This document shows positions 11,302 through 23,719 of a stretch of DNA of 64,000 bases, piece after piece. How positions within the stretch are numbered: the stretch's first letter is position 1; each line of letters opens with the position of its first letter. The stretch covers positions 10,503,001 through 10,567,000 of the forward strand of contig NC_077247.1 in assembly GCF_947179165.1 (NCBI RefSeq), in the 5' to 3' direction. The notes under the pieces were generated by a model. The model did not search any database and was not told the origin of the DNA. It saw only the letters and a list, made by a program, of their open reading frames with translations. This DNA comes from Solanum dulcamara. Lineage: Eukaryota > Streptophyta > Magnoliopsida > Solanales > Solanaceae. The position numbers were made by a program, and so were the translations under genes.

Positions 11302-13622
11302 TGTCCCAACCCAAGCCTAGGGCCTAGATGTCACATGGCGAATGAGGAACTCGAAAGTACCTCAAACAAGCCTCTTAGCATTCTTTTAGCCTTTCATATG
11401 TAATAAAAGTAAATAAACAAGTGTAAAGCATAATAGTAAATCTTCCAATTACATTTATCCAATAATACCTCTAACTTTTAAAATTAACGGGGCTAAGACA
11501 AGTCCCTAGCTCACCCTCAATCAAAATAGAAAGAAATGTCATTGTAACTGTTTAAAGATCTCAACATATTATAAGCTAGAAAGATAAAGGAGTATTGTTC
11601 TTAGAACATAGGAAGTCACCAAAAGTAGTCTCCAAACAAAATCTTAACTAGCCATGTGGAGGACAACGAGGAGGAACACTAGTCCCTACATGGTGATATC
11701 ATGTAGGCAAAAGACTATGTGTTAGTACTTTTAATGTACTAAGTATGTGGCATGCATAAACATTGAGGAAACATTAAAACATTTATGTAATATGAAATAT
11801 AATGCAATGCATGCATAATCAATCATATAGATATCCTTTAAAACATTCCTTTTAAGGGAAGATGACCACAACCGACATTTAAGACCATGTGAGCTATTAC
11901 ATAGTATCCAACATAACCCCTACGTTGGCCGGGGAAAATACTTGTCGGGTAAAACTTCGTCAACTCCATTCATTACTTTAACTTTAACTTTAAGGGTTTT
12001 CATGGATCCATTAGCCTAAGCCTACAAGGGCTCCTATGTTTGCATATAGTTAATGAGACAAGGGGTTGCTACTAGGATTACCTTACCAAATCTTACCTCA
12101 ATGCCCCATTCGGTGCTAAGTCAATCCCACAGAATAGTTTAATACTTCAAAATATTCATAGCATATAGCTTGAGAATTCAAAAAATCATATTCAGTGGAA
12201 TAGCTCATTAAAATATTTAGTGATTCAAATATGCAAGAATTGCCTTATTTTATAAACAATCCATCATTCATAGCATTTCATCATTCTTTTATTTCATAAG
12301 ACTCCCTTTTAATCATATACATTGCTTTCATAAATATTTATTTGAAGTCAAATTTTTTAAGTCAAACATTATTGAAAATATTGTAAAATTAGGTAGGTTT
12401 AAATCACTTCAACTTTCAAACAAGTATGTAAATGAAATTATGCATAAATACTTTGAAATCTATTAATTAAAAATCATGCTTTAAACAACCCACCATGAAT
12501 TTCAAGAACCTTTAAAGAGATAAATAGAGAAATTACTTGCAAACCATCAATTCATATATATGAAATCAGTTTGCATCAAAATAGACCAATAATTATTAAT
12601 TTAAGCATGATTTTTGTTATTATGTAGAAATAAGAATTACCCATAAGAAAATTTTATTTGAAATCAAGGGATTTAGTTGAAATAATTTTGGACTCCATTG
12701 GTGGAAGAATCCATGGATAAACACCATATACCTTAGAGTAAAGCATAAAGAAAATAAATATAATTTATCATATAATCAAAATACTTTAGGCATGAGAGTG
12801 GAAGGAATACTCTCATTGAAGCCTTACATACCTGGAATCTGAGGGTTACTAAGAATTGAAGAACTTAATGAACCTCTTGAATTCTAGCCTTTTTTTCTTG
12901 CTAGAGTATTTTGTGTACTACCCGAAGTATATGAACCACTAAAATAGTATTTTTACACTACTAAGAACTAAAATTATATTTTGAGAATGAATAAAGAAGT
13001 GTATAGAGAGAAAAATTACTTGAGAAAGCTTGATGAACAAAATGATGAAATAAGGTGGTATTTATAGATGTGAAGGAGAGACCTAACAATAATTAAAATA
13101 ATTATATGAAAATTTAATAGAGTATTGTGATGCCATAGGTGGTGTGAAATGGAGGACTATTGATGTCATTGCTTATGTCAAATGGAACTAGATCTTCTAT
13201 GATTGGTGAGATTAATCTCCTTTTTACAGAATACCCTTTTTCGGAGCTATGTTTAAACAAGATAACTTCCTAATTAGGATTTGATGTATTCATATGAATT
13301 GTATCTCTATAAATAAGTTTTTATGTCATTTAAGAATCAACTGATTTGGAGCAACCTATAGTGAGATATCATTTTTCTTCTATAATTACTTTATTTTGTC
13401 ACAACATCAGGTCTTGCAAAGATTAATTTATTTGACCTACTTTGCCTTCGAAGCTTAAGCTATGGTCTTCATGAAAGTTGTAGGTAATGATGTTGGGGTT
13501 ATCCAAAAATTGAATCACCTAATATGGACCATTCTATGAAAAGGTATGCCAAAAATATAGAAGCAATATTATTTTCGTCAAGAATTGAAACACCATATAC
13601 AATATTTTTAGGGGGTGTTACA
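11302..13622 (-). repeat. Element A 5' LTR
   Basis: It is the same length as the 3' LTR (2321 bp) and co-linear with it, from TGTCCCAACCC to GGGTGTTACA. It includes the same TATA box (13059-13067). The changes against the other copy are mostly transitions. Confidence 0.92.
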
Positions 13623-15299
13623 TAAACTGTTATGGAAAAGGACATTTAGCCGTTATACAAGACCATGCAAGCTAATATATGAAATCCGATGACTCCTGCA
13701 TCGAGACAAGGGAGGCTACCTTGCCAGGGCATACTCCATTGGTAACTCATCTAACTGTGCTATGTGGATCCAGTTTCTTCACCATATTGGCATTTGAAAA
13801 CCTTTGCGGGAAACGTAGTTTGGGACTAAAGATTGCTACTAAGATTCCCTTGGGTACCGAACCCCACCTCAAATTCCTCTTGGTGCTTAGTCAATATCCC
13901 AACAGAACTCTCATAAAATATGATCATAAACATCATTAGGGAAGGATAATAATAGATACCAACCCATATTTATAAAATAACATAAGAATAGCTCATATAG
14001 CTTCATCATAGAAAATCATAAGATTAGTTCATCTATCATATAACTCATGTAATATCGGTGTAGGCCTTCGTCATTACATATCTTTACTCATAAAAATAGC
14101 TTTAGGGTCTAACTTGCTTGAAATATCATAGAATCATCATTCATAAGAAATATCATAGAATCATCATTCATAAACTTCTTTGCATAAAGTATCTTTAAAC
14201 GCATTCATAAAGCTTTTATTGAAATTACTTGAAAATCATGATCATATCTCATAAGTCATACTTGAAACAAGCTTATAGCATGGTTCATTGTAATTCAACT
14301 TGAAAAATCATGCAATATGATGTGAATTATGCATAATTAGGCTAATAACATTGAAGTATATCATAATTGAGGAGACCCAATGAAATTCATAAAATCAGAG
14401 CTTTTAATTGAAGAAATCATTAGAGAATTTGAGAACAAATCTTTGGGATTCCATGGGTGAAAGTTACCCATGGATGAAGTCCCACATACCTTGATCTTTA
14501 TGAGCCCTAAATTGAATAGAATTGGAGCTTGACCTTGAAAAAATCCTTTGAATTGCTTGAGGGAGAAGAAGACTTTTTGAGAGAAAACTTGGGCGCGAAG
14601 GTTTTGTGATTTAGGGAATTATAGTGAGAATAGTAGGGTTAAGGGAATTTAGATTAGTTAATAGGTAAGAATAAAATCCCAAAAACCATTCACATTCATT
14701 AATGAAATATAGGGAAAAGACTAAAATAACCCAATTTAAAACTGGAACTGGGCACCTGGATGGGACCTCACCATGGCCAGTGAGGGACAATACAGGTCGT
14801 ACTCAGAGTCGTGGTAATGGAATTCAAATTCTGGAATAGGGGGTTTTGGAAAGGGTGCCACCACGAGACCCACCATGATCCATTATAGGCACCATGGTCT
14901 GTGGTGTTCTTCCATGGTGGTAGACTTAAACTTGAAATGTGGGGATTTCAGGAAATATTTCTGGAGTTCCTCCATGGAGAACTTCACGGTCCATGGAGGA
15001 TAGTACGGGCCGTGAACCTAGAGCATGGAGATGATCCTAAAAGTGGCCTACGGAAGATGGTCACCACGGAGGGCACCGCGACTCTTGGTGCTCACCACAG
15101 CCCGTGGTCTTCATCATGGACCTTTTTCTGTAGGTTTTGAGTTCTTGAACCTCTACTAGGGAAGCACACCACGGACCTTAGTGAGGAGTACAACCCATGA
15201 TGGCCTTCATGGTCATCACCTGGTGCTAAAAGTTGCATTTTTCTTGAATTTCATCTTTTGAACCTTGTTTTAGGACCTCCCAACTTCCCGGGTCTTAGA
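13623..15299 (-). mobile_element. Element B 3' LTR, right part
   Basis: It continues the LTR interrupted by A: AAACTG..., then ACCATGCAAGCTAATAT, matches H from about 58268 onward. The right end, GGTCTTAGA, corresponds to TCTTACA of H with C changed to G. A region at about 14740-15230 rich in CACGG/CCGTG half-palindromes matches 59340-59790. Short plus-strand frames here (13679-13939, 14901-15140) are not genes. PPT-like ATATCTCCCCCTTGG follows at 15300. Confidence 0.85.
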
Positions 15300-15545
15300 A
15301 TATCTCCCCCTTGGGACCATTCATCCCCGAATAGAACTCAAACTAGCATCAATGGAATAGAAAAGTAACATAACAGCCCAGCATGAATGAAAAACATGTC
15401 ATTAATGCATAAAATATGAAATCTTTAATCTCGAGCTAAAACATGACTTTAAAAACTCATTTAATGAACATGAATGCATAAGAAACCATGAGTACAAATA
15501 AAACACATGATTTGGGCTAATTGGATCATGAAGGAACTAAATACC

Positions 15546-16900
15546 TTAACTAGGCATAGAAGGAAAGAGATGAGGATATCGGAACATCATATCGGCTTCA
15601 GCTTCTAATGTAGCATCCTCAACCTCTTGGTTCCTCCATAATACTTTAACTGAAGCTATTTCCTTATTCCTTAACTTTCTAACTTGTCGATCCAAGATTT
15701 CAACTGGAACCTCCTCATATGAAAGACTCTCCCCAACCTCAATGTTATCCAATAGCACAATGGAGCGAGGATCACTAACAAACTTCCTCAATAAGGACAT
15801 ATGAAACACCGGATGCATCGATGCCAACTCAAAAGGCAAAATCCAACTTGTAAGCCACCTTACCAATCCACCTCAAAATCTTATATAGCCCAACACAGCG
15901 GGGACTTAGCTTCCCTTTCTTACCAAAGTGCATCACACCCTTCATGGGTAAAATTTTCAAGTAAACCCAATTATTAACCTCAAATTCAAGTTCTTTTCTT
16001 CTCATAGCTGAATAGGACTTTTATTGGCTTCGGGATATCTTTAATCTCACTTTCTCCATAGCCTCAGAAACCACCTCAGGTCCTATCAATGAAACTTCAA
16101 CAACCTCAAACCAACTGATAGGGAATCTACACCTTCTACCATACAAAGCCTCAAATGGAGCCATCTCAATGCTAGAGTGATAACTATTATTATAGGTGAA
16201 CTCTATCAATGGAAAATGATCATCCCAATTTCCTTTAAAATCAGTAACACATTCTCTCAATATATCCTCTAGATTCTGAATGGTATGCTCGGCCTGACCA
16301 TCCATCTATGGGTGAAAAGTTGTACTAAGGTGAAGCTTCACCTTAGTACCAAGGCCCTATTAGAAAGACCTCAAAAACTGTGATGTAAACTAAGTATCTT
16401 GATTCGAGATGATAGACAATGGAACACCATGAACCTTAACCAACTCTCGGATATACAATCTAGCATAGTCCTCAGCTAAGTATGAAGTCTTAACAGAAAG
16501 AAAATGAGCTAACTTAGTAATTTGGTCAATAATCACCTAAACAGAATCATGTTGCCTATGAGTACAAGGAAAACCAGTAATGAAGTCCATATTCAGGGAT
16601 TCCCACTTTCAAGTAGGAATCTCAATGTCTTAGGCTAAACCTCTCTATATTTTATGCTCAACCTTTACCTGTTCATATTTAGGACATTTAGCCACAAATT
16701 CTGTAATATCTCTTTTCATGTCATTCCACCAATACACTTCCCTTAAATCTCAATATATCTTTGTGAAACTTAGATGAATAGAATATCGTAAACTATGAGC
16801 TTCAGATAATATCATTTCTTTCAAACCATCGATATTCGAAACACATAATCAGCCTTGATATCTTAAAACACCATCTCCCCCATGGGAGAAAGCCTCAACT
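15546..16900 (-). pseudogene. Element B integrase with chromodomain
   Basis: The C-terminal ORF (15546-15866) contains PVFHMSLLRKFVSDP and a chromodomain (YEEVPVEILDRQVRKLRNKE, VKVLWRNQ) with the conserved Trp of ATWEAE changed to Leu. The core ORF (16021-16305) begins MDGQAEHTIQNLEDILREC, keeping the catalytic Glu, and continues LIEFTYNNSYHSSIEMAPF. Further upstream the frame is broken; the first Asp region (VIIDQITK) survives, but the second Asp motif reads ISNQ, so Asp has become Asn. The zinc finger is degenerate at about 16650-16900. Confidence 0.82.
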
Positions 16901-16904
16901 GCTT

Positions 16905-17560
16905 TTTCAGACACCGCTTTCTTAAATTCAACCAAAGCAAGATCACTATCTTATCATGCCTTAATATTCACTATAAGAGATAATTTGAAACCATTTTGCA
17001 CAATAACACCACTATTGTCGAAATCAATCGATCGAACTCCCAAACGGGATAATCTGTGCACATCTCATACTAGCTCTTTTATTTCATCCTTAATATGGGC
17101 AACACTACTCATGGACAATCTACTAAAAGCATCGGCAACCATGTTTTGCCTTACCCGAATGGTATAGCATACTACATATCAAAATCCTTCAACAACTCGA
17201 GCCATCTCCTTTGTCGAAGGTTCAAGTCCTTTTGAGTAAACACATATTAAAAACTCATGTAATCAGTGAAAACATCCACATGGACACCATAGAGATAATA
17301 TCTCCACAACTTCAAAGAAAATACCATCGCCGCCAACTCTAAGTCATGAGTTGGGTAATTTTTCTCATGTGCCTTGAGTTGCCTTGAAGCATAATCTATG
17401 AATTTACCATTTTGCATTAGAACACAACCAAGACCAACTCGTAAATCATCATAATACACAATGAACCCATCAGAACCTTCCGATAAATTCAACACTAGAG
17501 TGGAGGTAAGCCTATCCTTCAACTCTAGAAAGCTTTTCTCACATGCCTCAGGCCATTAGA
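16905..17560 (-). pseudogene. Element B RNase H
   Basis: The open part, 17247-17522, reads [60 protein letters not shown] and [10 protein letters not shown]. The first Asp (YYDD for YCDA) and the Glu (HDLE) are present, and FTDY retains the third Asp. The C-terminal half lies in broken frames towards 16905. Order and spacing match element A. Confidence 0.8.
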
Positions 17561-18300
17561 ACTTCACCTTTTTTTGAGTTAAAGTAATCAAGGGAGATGC
17601 AATGGAAGATAAACCTTCCACAAACTATCTATAATAATCGGCTAAGCCCAAGAAACTCTGAATATCGGAAGGAGTCAATGGTCTAGACCAATTCTTAACA
17701 ATCTCAGTCTTTTTTGGATCAACCATTATTCCTTCACCGAAGACGATGCAAGAATGCAACTGACCTTAACCAAAATTAATATTTACTAAAATTTGTATAC
17801 AACTAACGGTCCTTGAGAATATGAAACACAATCCTAAAATAATTGGCATTCTCTTCCTCACTCTAAGAGTAGATCAAAATATCATCAATAAACACAACAA
17901 TGAATATATCCAAGTATTGCTTGAGCACCCTATTAATCAAATTCATAAAAGCTACAGGGGTCTTCATTAGTCCAAAAGACATAATAAAGAATTCATAGTG
18001 ACCATACCGAGTTCTAAAGGTCATCTTCAGAAAGTCACATTCCCTTACTCGAAGTTGATAGTAACCCGATCGGAGGTCAATCTCTAAAAAGTAACTTGCT
18101 CCTTGAAGTTGATCGAATAAGTCATCAATCCTTGGGATAGGATACTTATTTTTAATTATGACTTTGTTCAATTGTTGGTAATTAATACACACATGAAGAG
18201 AACCATCCTTCTTTTTGACAAAGAGAACCAGAGCACCCTATGGAGAGATACTTAGTCTAATAAAACTCTTATCTAGCAAATCATTGAACTGATCTTTTAA
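17560..18300 (-). pseudogene. Element B reverse transcriptase
   Basis: An open stretch at 17863-18192 gives most of the palm: [64 protein letters not shown], and an intact catalytic box [10 protein letters not shown]. It is one of the few copies in the window whose RT catalytic Asp pair survives. The thumb at 17560-17800 is broken by stops. The N-terminal part near 18200-18300 carries substitutions and stops. Confidence 0.87.
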
Positions 18301-18798
18301 TTCTTTCAATTCTTTTTGGGTCATTTCATAAGGAGAAATAGAGATAGGTTGAGTATCGGGGAGGATATCAATACAGAAGTCAATTTCCCTTTCGGGAGGA
18401 ATGCCTAGCAGTTCCTTAGGGAAAACTTTCGAAAATTCATTAACAACTAAAACTGACTCAAGAGTAGGAGTTGTAGAGATAGCCTCTCTAACCTAAACTA
18501 GATGATAGTGCAACCTTTGAAAATCATTTTCTGAACTTTAAGGCATGAGATGAACTGACACTTGAACATGGAATTACTACCTTTCCATTCTAGGACTGGC
18601 TCATTAGGAAACTGAAATAACCATATGGGTTCCACAACATATAAAGGCATAACATGCATGAAGCCAATCCATACCAAGAATAACATCAAAATCAGTCATA
18701 TCAAGCTCTACTAGATCAACTAAGGCTACTTTATGAAAAACTGAAACTGGCAATTTCTATAAACTGTTTTAGCCACAACTGAATCACCAAGAAGAGTA
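18300..18798 (-). pseudogene. Element B protease, truncated
   Basis: The readable pieces correspond to the protease-RT spacer and the protease C-terminal half ([20 protein letters not shown] peptide out of frame; [29 protein letters not shown]). Compared with A, C and H the reading breaks off before the LLDPG active-site region, exactly where LTR C begins. The active site and all of gag are therefore missing. Confidence 0.75.
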
Positions 18799-19227
18799 TA
18801 TAGAAGAATGAATAGAATTAGAGGTTTAGGTTAATTTATAGAGTTGAATTAGGTCCTAAAAATATCTAGGTTCATTAACTACTAATTTGGGAAAGGACTA
18901 AAACGCCCTTCAAAAAACTCAATTCGGCCAAAAAACCCTTCCAAGTCTGTGACGCGGACCTGTCGCGATTAACTTGGCGGGAAAACTATCCCAAGTCTTT
19001 GATGCAGTCTTGTGGTGGACCCTACTATTTTATAGATTTTATCAAAAATCCATCTTCTAATATATGGCTCCTAAAAATCCATCAAGACGATTTTCTTGCA
19101 AGTTTTGACCCCCTAATCGATATTCCGATCTTGGATTTCTCAAAAAAATTAAGGATAACGCATTACGTGAGCGGCCTATTTTCAAGGCATTCTTAAGGAA
19201 CTTATGAGCATTTTGAGGGATGTTACA
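18799..19227 (-). mobile_element. Element C 3' LTR, truncated (last ~430 bp on the plus strand)
   Basis: From TAGAAGAATGAATAGAATTA onward it is co-linear with 25394-25823 of C's complete LTR, ending GGGATGTTACA. The first ~1670 bp of the LTR are missing. The left boundary is an illegitimate junction with B's protease, within a base or two because of a short TATAG/TTGTAG-like overlap. Confidence 0.88.
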
Positions 19228-19250
19228 ATATCTCCCCCCCCCCCCTTGGA
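19228..19250 (-). other. Element C polypurine tract with a 12-base C run
   Basis: After the LTR end comes ATATCT followed by twelve C (19234-19245) and TTGGA. The other elements here have five C at this place, so the run has expanded by slippage. Confidence 0.8.
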
Positions 19251-19529
19251 AACATTCATCCTCAAATGAGATTCAGCTAATATTGGAAGGTCATGGAAAA
19301 AAGATTTAGAAACCCGACATGGACATGAGGATACTTTTAAAAATGCATAGAACTTGTAAACTTCATACTTAAAGTAAAACATAGTCCTTGAGAGAAATCA
19401 TTTTCATGAATCATGCATGCATATGAATGACTTATGGAACTGAAGCATAGATGTTTAATCGATTTGATCATGAGAAACTTAGTACCTTTAGACTTGAGTG
19501 AAAGGAAAGAGATAAGGATATCTCTTCAT

Positions 19530-20340
19530 CATTCTGATTCTGCTTCCCATGTAGCACTTTCTACTTGTTAATTCCTCCACAACACTTTGACAGATGCAAT
19601 GTCTTTATTTCTCAGTCTCTTTACTTGCCGGACTAAAATCTCAATCGGGACCTCTTCATAAGTCAAATTCTTCAATACTCACATTCTCCCTTGGTACAAT
19701 AGAATTTGGATCACCCACAAACTTCCTTAACATTGACACATGAAATACCAGATGAACCAAAGCCAACTCAAGTGGCAAGTCTAACTCATATGCTACCTTG
19801 CCAATGCGCTTCAATATCCTATACGGTCCTATACATTTAGGGCTCAACTTCCCTTTCTTACCAAACCGCATTACTCCTTTTATAGGTGAAATCTTCAAAT
19901 ACACCATATCATCCACATAAACTTCAAGCTCTCTCCTCCTAATATCCAAATAGGACTTTTGACGACTTTGAGCCATTTTCAATCTTTCTCTTATGAGCCT
20001 TACTTTCTCCATTGCATCAATTACCAAATCTGGACTAATCAATGCCATCTCACCAACTTCAAACCACCCCATCGGTGATGTTCAACTTTCACTTGTTGGT
20101 AATTAGGACACTAAGACACGAACTCCACTATGTCTTTCTTCATGCCATTCCACTAATACACTTCTCTCAAGTCACGATACATCTTGGTGGATCCCGAATG
20201 AATTATATACCAAGAACTATGGGCCTCATTCAATATCAACTCTCTTATTCCATCAATATTTGGAACACACAACCGACCTTGGTAATGTAGTACCCCATCT
20301 TCTCTTAGGGAGAAAGCCTCAACGGACTTTTTGGCAACCG
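19530..20340 (-). pseudogene. Element C integrase with the catalytic core deleted
   Basis: The C-terminal ORF (19656-20072) starts within WFEVGEMALISPDLV, runs through REVYVDDMVYLKISPIKGVM-type sequence and GPYRILKRIGKVAYELDL to HVSMLRKFVGDP. The zinc finger lies at 20080-20340 (EAHSSWYIIHSGSTKMYRDL; CPNYQQVK with one Cys lost). In element A about 530 bases encoding the three catalytic acids separate these parts; here they are fused at about 20072-20080 around TGATG. This copy cannot encode an active integrase. Confidence 0.85.
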
Positions 20341-20346
20341 ACTTCT

Positions 20347-20990
20347 TTAATTCAACCATAATTGGATCATTATCTTATTTGGCTTGACATCTACCGCAAG
20401 AGATGATTCCAAACCATTATCTATAAGAACGCCTGCATCATTGGAATCAGCCAAGCGCACACTTAAACGTGCCAATCTATGGACCTCTTTGACTAATTTC
20501 CTTTTTCCTTCCTCAACATGTGCGACACTACCCATAGACAACCGATAAGAGCATTGGCTACAATATTTGCTTTACTCGAATGGTAGAATACACTCATGTC
20601 ATAATCTTTTAATAGTTCAAGACACCTCCTTTGCCTAAGGTTTAAGTCCTTTTGACTAAACACATATTACAAGCTTCTGTGGTTGGTAAATACATCAACA
20701 TGCACCCCATAGAGATAATGACACCAAATTTTCAAAGCAAACACAACCGCCACATGTTCAATATCATGGGTTGGATAGTTTCTTTCATGTACCTTAAGTT
20801 GCTTAGAGGCATAGGCTATAACCTTAGCATGTTGCATTAAGACACAACCTAAACCAACATGCGAAGCATCACAATAAACAATAAACCCATCTGAACCTTC
20901 GGGCAATGTCAAAATAGGGGTTGACATAAGACATCCTTCAATATTTAGAAATTTTCTCACATTCTTTCGACCATTGGAATTTTACCTTAT
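20347..20990 (-). pseudogene. Element C RNase H
   Basis: Open parts at 20667-20960 ([70 protein letters not shown]) and 20347-20541 (GSVAHVEEGKRKLVKEVHRL). The first Asp and the Glu are present; the third Asp is Asn (FTNH). Stops lie between the two parts. Confidence 0.82.
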
Positions 20991-21700
20991 TTTGTGTCAA
21001 CTTAGTTAAAGGCTAAGCAATAGATAAGAACCCTTCAACAAACCTTTTATAGTATCCAGATAAGCCCAAAAATCTTCTAATGTCCGAAGGAGATAATGGT
21101 CTAGGCTAATTTTTAAACGCCTCCATTTTCTTTGGATCTACTTTAGTTCCATCACCAGACACCACATGGCCAAGAAATCCAACCTCTCTTAGCCGAAATT
21201 TGCACTTACTAAATTTAGCGAATAGTTTATTTTCCCTAAATGTTTGCAATACAATCCTCAAGTGACTCATATGATCTTCCTCATTTCGAGAGTAAATCAA
21301 GATGTCATCAATAAAAACCACTAAAAACATATCCAAATATGGCTTAAAATGCGATTCATTAAATCCATAAATATAGCGGGAGCATTTGTCAGCCCAAATG
21401 ACATTACTACAAATTCAAAATGACCATACCTTGTCCAAAAAGCCATCTTGGAAATATCATACTCCCTTACCCTCAATTGATGATAACCAAAATGGAGGTC
21501 AATCTTAGAAAAATAGCTTGCTCTTTGTAATTGTTCAAACAAGTCATTTATCCTTGGAATTGGATATTTGTTTTTTATGTTGACCTTATTTAATTGTCGG
21601 TATTCTATACATATTCAGAGTGACCCATCTTTCTTTCTAACAAATAACTCGGGAGAACCCATGGTGAAATACTTAATCTTATAAAACCCTTATCCAACAA
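20990..21700 (-). pseudogene. Element C reverse transcriptase
   Basis: Two overlapping frames, 21321-21542 ([40 protein letters not shown]) and 21106-21336 ([55 protein letters not shown]), are separated by a one-base frameshift near 21330. The catalytic FIDD is intact. The fingers region continues at 21545-21700 through stops. Confidence 0.85.
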
Positions 21701-22370
21701 ATTCTTCAATTGTTCTTTCAACTCCTTAAGTTTCACCGGAGTCATACAGTAAGGAGGAATAGAGATAGGTTAGGCATCGGAAAGGATATCTATGCCAAAT
21801 TCAATCTCCCTTTCAGGGGGAATATTAGGAAATACATCAGAGAACTCATTAACTATAAGTACCGACTCAAGAGTAGAAGTTTTGGAATCAATGTCCCTAA
21901 CTCTCACAATATGATAAATGAACCCTTTGGAAATCATTTTTTAGGCCTTAATACATGAGATAAATCGATTCTTAACCACTGAATCATTACCCTTCCATTC
22001 AAGAATAGGCTCATTAGGGAAGTGAAACCTAACCACACGAGTTCTACAACATATAGATGAGTAAGCGGCATGTAACCAATCCACACCAAAAATGATGTCG
22101 AAATCATTCGTATCAAGTTCAACAAGGTCACATGGAATAACTTTATGCAAGACCCATACGGGAAAATTTCTATAAGGTCTCTTGGCTAATACCAAACTAC
22201 CAATGGGAGTATTAAATAAGAAAGGTTCTATTAACACTACAGGGCATACATCAAATCTCATAGCAATGTAAGGAGTAACAAAAGACAAGTTGGCACCCGG
22301 ATCAAGTAATGCATAAACACCAAAGTTAAAGACTCATAACATACCCAGGACCACATCGGGAGACTCATCA
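21700..22370 (-). pseudogene. Element C protease and RT spacer
   Basis: The open part 21941-22288 begins just after the active-site loop (MSFVTPYIAMRFDVCPVVLI) and includes FGVDWLHAAYSSICCRTRVV and [20 protein letters not shown]. The active-site segment upstream (22290-22340) reads close to LLDPGANLSF on the minus strand. The spacer with the [15 protein letters not shown] region is at 21760-21900. Confidence 0.8.
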
Positions 22371-22374
22371 ACCT

Positions 22375-23500
22375 CTTTCCTAGAATGAAGTGCATAGAAT
22401 CGGTTATTGCGTTGGCCACCCGTAAGTTGAGCTTGGGCGCCTTATTGTACTTGGCCTCCTATAGGATGATCTTCTCCACCCTTGTTGGCAATAAGGAGGC
22501 ACTCGGATCGCTTATGGCCTACCTTTTCACATCCATAGCAAGCATCCATTCCTATCAAGAACCTTCCTCCATGATGCTTCCTACACTTTGCACACTTTGG
22601 AAAATAAGGGTTACTAGCATTTACACCTCTTTATCCTTGAGATTTAGGGTATGGCACCCTATCCTTAGCAAACTTCTTCCCCGAGCTTTGGCCTTGATGA
22701 GAGCATCCACTGATACCAACTGTCCTAGCATTAGAGAACCCACCTTTATACCTGGCCCTCTTAGAATCCGTTATCCTTATTTTTTTGAGCTTTTCTCCTT
22801 CAATTTGTTCGGCAAAAGTCATGAGCTGAGATATGTCCATCTCCTTAACAAGCATAGCGGTGAGACATTCCTTGTCAACTAAGTCGGACACCCCCGATAT
22901 AAATTTACTCATTTGGGCTCGTAGATCGGCAACCATTAAAGGAGCATACTTGGATAGCCTAGTAAACTTGAGGGAATAGTCCCTCATCCCATATTGCCTT
23001 GTTGAAGATTTATGAACTCCAACACTTTAGCCTCACTTAACTCAAGAGGAAAAAGTGATCAACGAAATCAAGTTCGAAAGCTTCCCATTAGACAGGACCT
23101 TAATCCATCTTCTCCAACTTCCATTGAGTGTACCATATTTGAGCAATACCTTTGAGTTGGTAAGCCACCAACTCTGCTTTTTCTTTCGAAGTAACCCCCA
23201 TAATACTCACTATCTTATAGACCTCATCAATCAACTCTTGAGAATCCTTATTAATCTTTGAGCCATGAAACTCCAGAGGATTTATTCTTGCAAAGTCCTT
23301 ACTCTTGAGGCTGGAGTAGGAACATTAGGAGGATCCACAACACCTTGGTTAGACACCACTATGGCTAGCATGGTAATAGCAGTTCGAAACTCCGCATTAG
23401 TCACTTAGTCTGGTAGAGGACCATTTTCTTGAGGAGCTGGGGGAGCTTGGGCTTCATTAACATTCTTTCTCCTTGGAAATAGTGGTCTTCTTGGAGCCAC
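22375..23500 (-). pseudogene. Element C gag
   Basis: The ORF 22631-22987 carries the end of capsid (MRDYSLKFTRLSKYAPLMVA, FISGVSDLVDKECLTAMLVK, SQLMTFAEQIEGEKLK). The nucleocapsid region at about 22480-22600 retains Cys/His-rich remnants. N-terminal capsid lies in broken frames at 23000-23400. An apparent 165-codon plus-strand frame at 22385-22882 is its antisense shadow. Confidence 0.8.
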
Positions 23501-23703
23501 CTTTCTGAAAAGCACAAAGAAAGACCGTCAGGGAAAAGGAGTCTTAATGTAAACTCTATAGCATGACATGGATCATGAAAAAAGTGAAAGTTCCTAAACA
23601 ATTCATAACCTCCTACTCATAAGTGTGGCGCACTTCACACCCATGAATAAAACTCTACTTGAAGTGGCATATTAGACACCCTAGGACACTTGAAAAACCT
23701 TAT

Positions 23704-23715
23704 GCTCTGATATCA
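23704..23715 (-). other. Element C primer binding site
   Basis: TGATATCAGAGC on the minus strand differs from the initiator tRNA-Met complement by one G-to-A change. It lies four bases from the LTR. Confidence 0.78.
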
Positions 23716-23719
23716 AGTT

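Larger units (their letters stand above)
4063..13622 (-). mobile_element. Element A: complete but dead Ty3/gypsy chromovirus (Tekay/Del-like), two LTRs
   Basis: Two direct LTRs of 2321 bp each (4063-6383 and 11302-13622) flank gag, protease, reverse transcriptase, RNase H, integrase and chromodomain, all read on the minus strand. That order is the Ty3/gypsy order, and the chromodomain places it among chromoviruses. The flanks AAAAC (4058-4062) and TAAAC (13623-13627) fit a 5-bp target duplication with one change. It sits inside the 3' LTR of element B. The LTRs differ by roughly 5 percent by eye, which implies an old insertion. Stops, frameshifts and lost catalytic residues make it non-autonomous. 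Confidence 0.92.
15300..18798 (-). mobile_element. Element B internal region, 5' truncated (Tekay/Del-like chromovirus)
   Basis: Polypurine tract, chromodomain, integrase, RNase H, reverse transcriptase and part of protease follow one another. The rest of protease, gag and the 5' LTR are absent because the sequence switches at about 18799 to an LTR of element C. B inserted into the Tat-like element at 3452. The same family recurs as element H. Confidence 0.85.
19228..23719 (-). mobile_element. Element C internal region (Tekay/Del-like chromovirus)
   Basis: Minus-strand order is polypurine tract, integrase with an internal deletion, RNase H, reverse transcriptase, protease, gag and primer binding site. 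It belongs with the full LTR at 23720-25823. The family is close to A and B in protein sequence but has its own LTR. Confidence 0.88.

Noticed and set aside
22385..22882. 165-codon plus-strand frame
   Set aside because: Antisense to element C gag; it has no recognisable domain.
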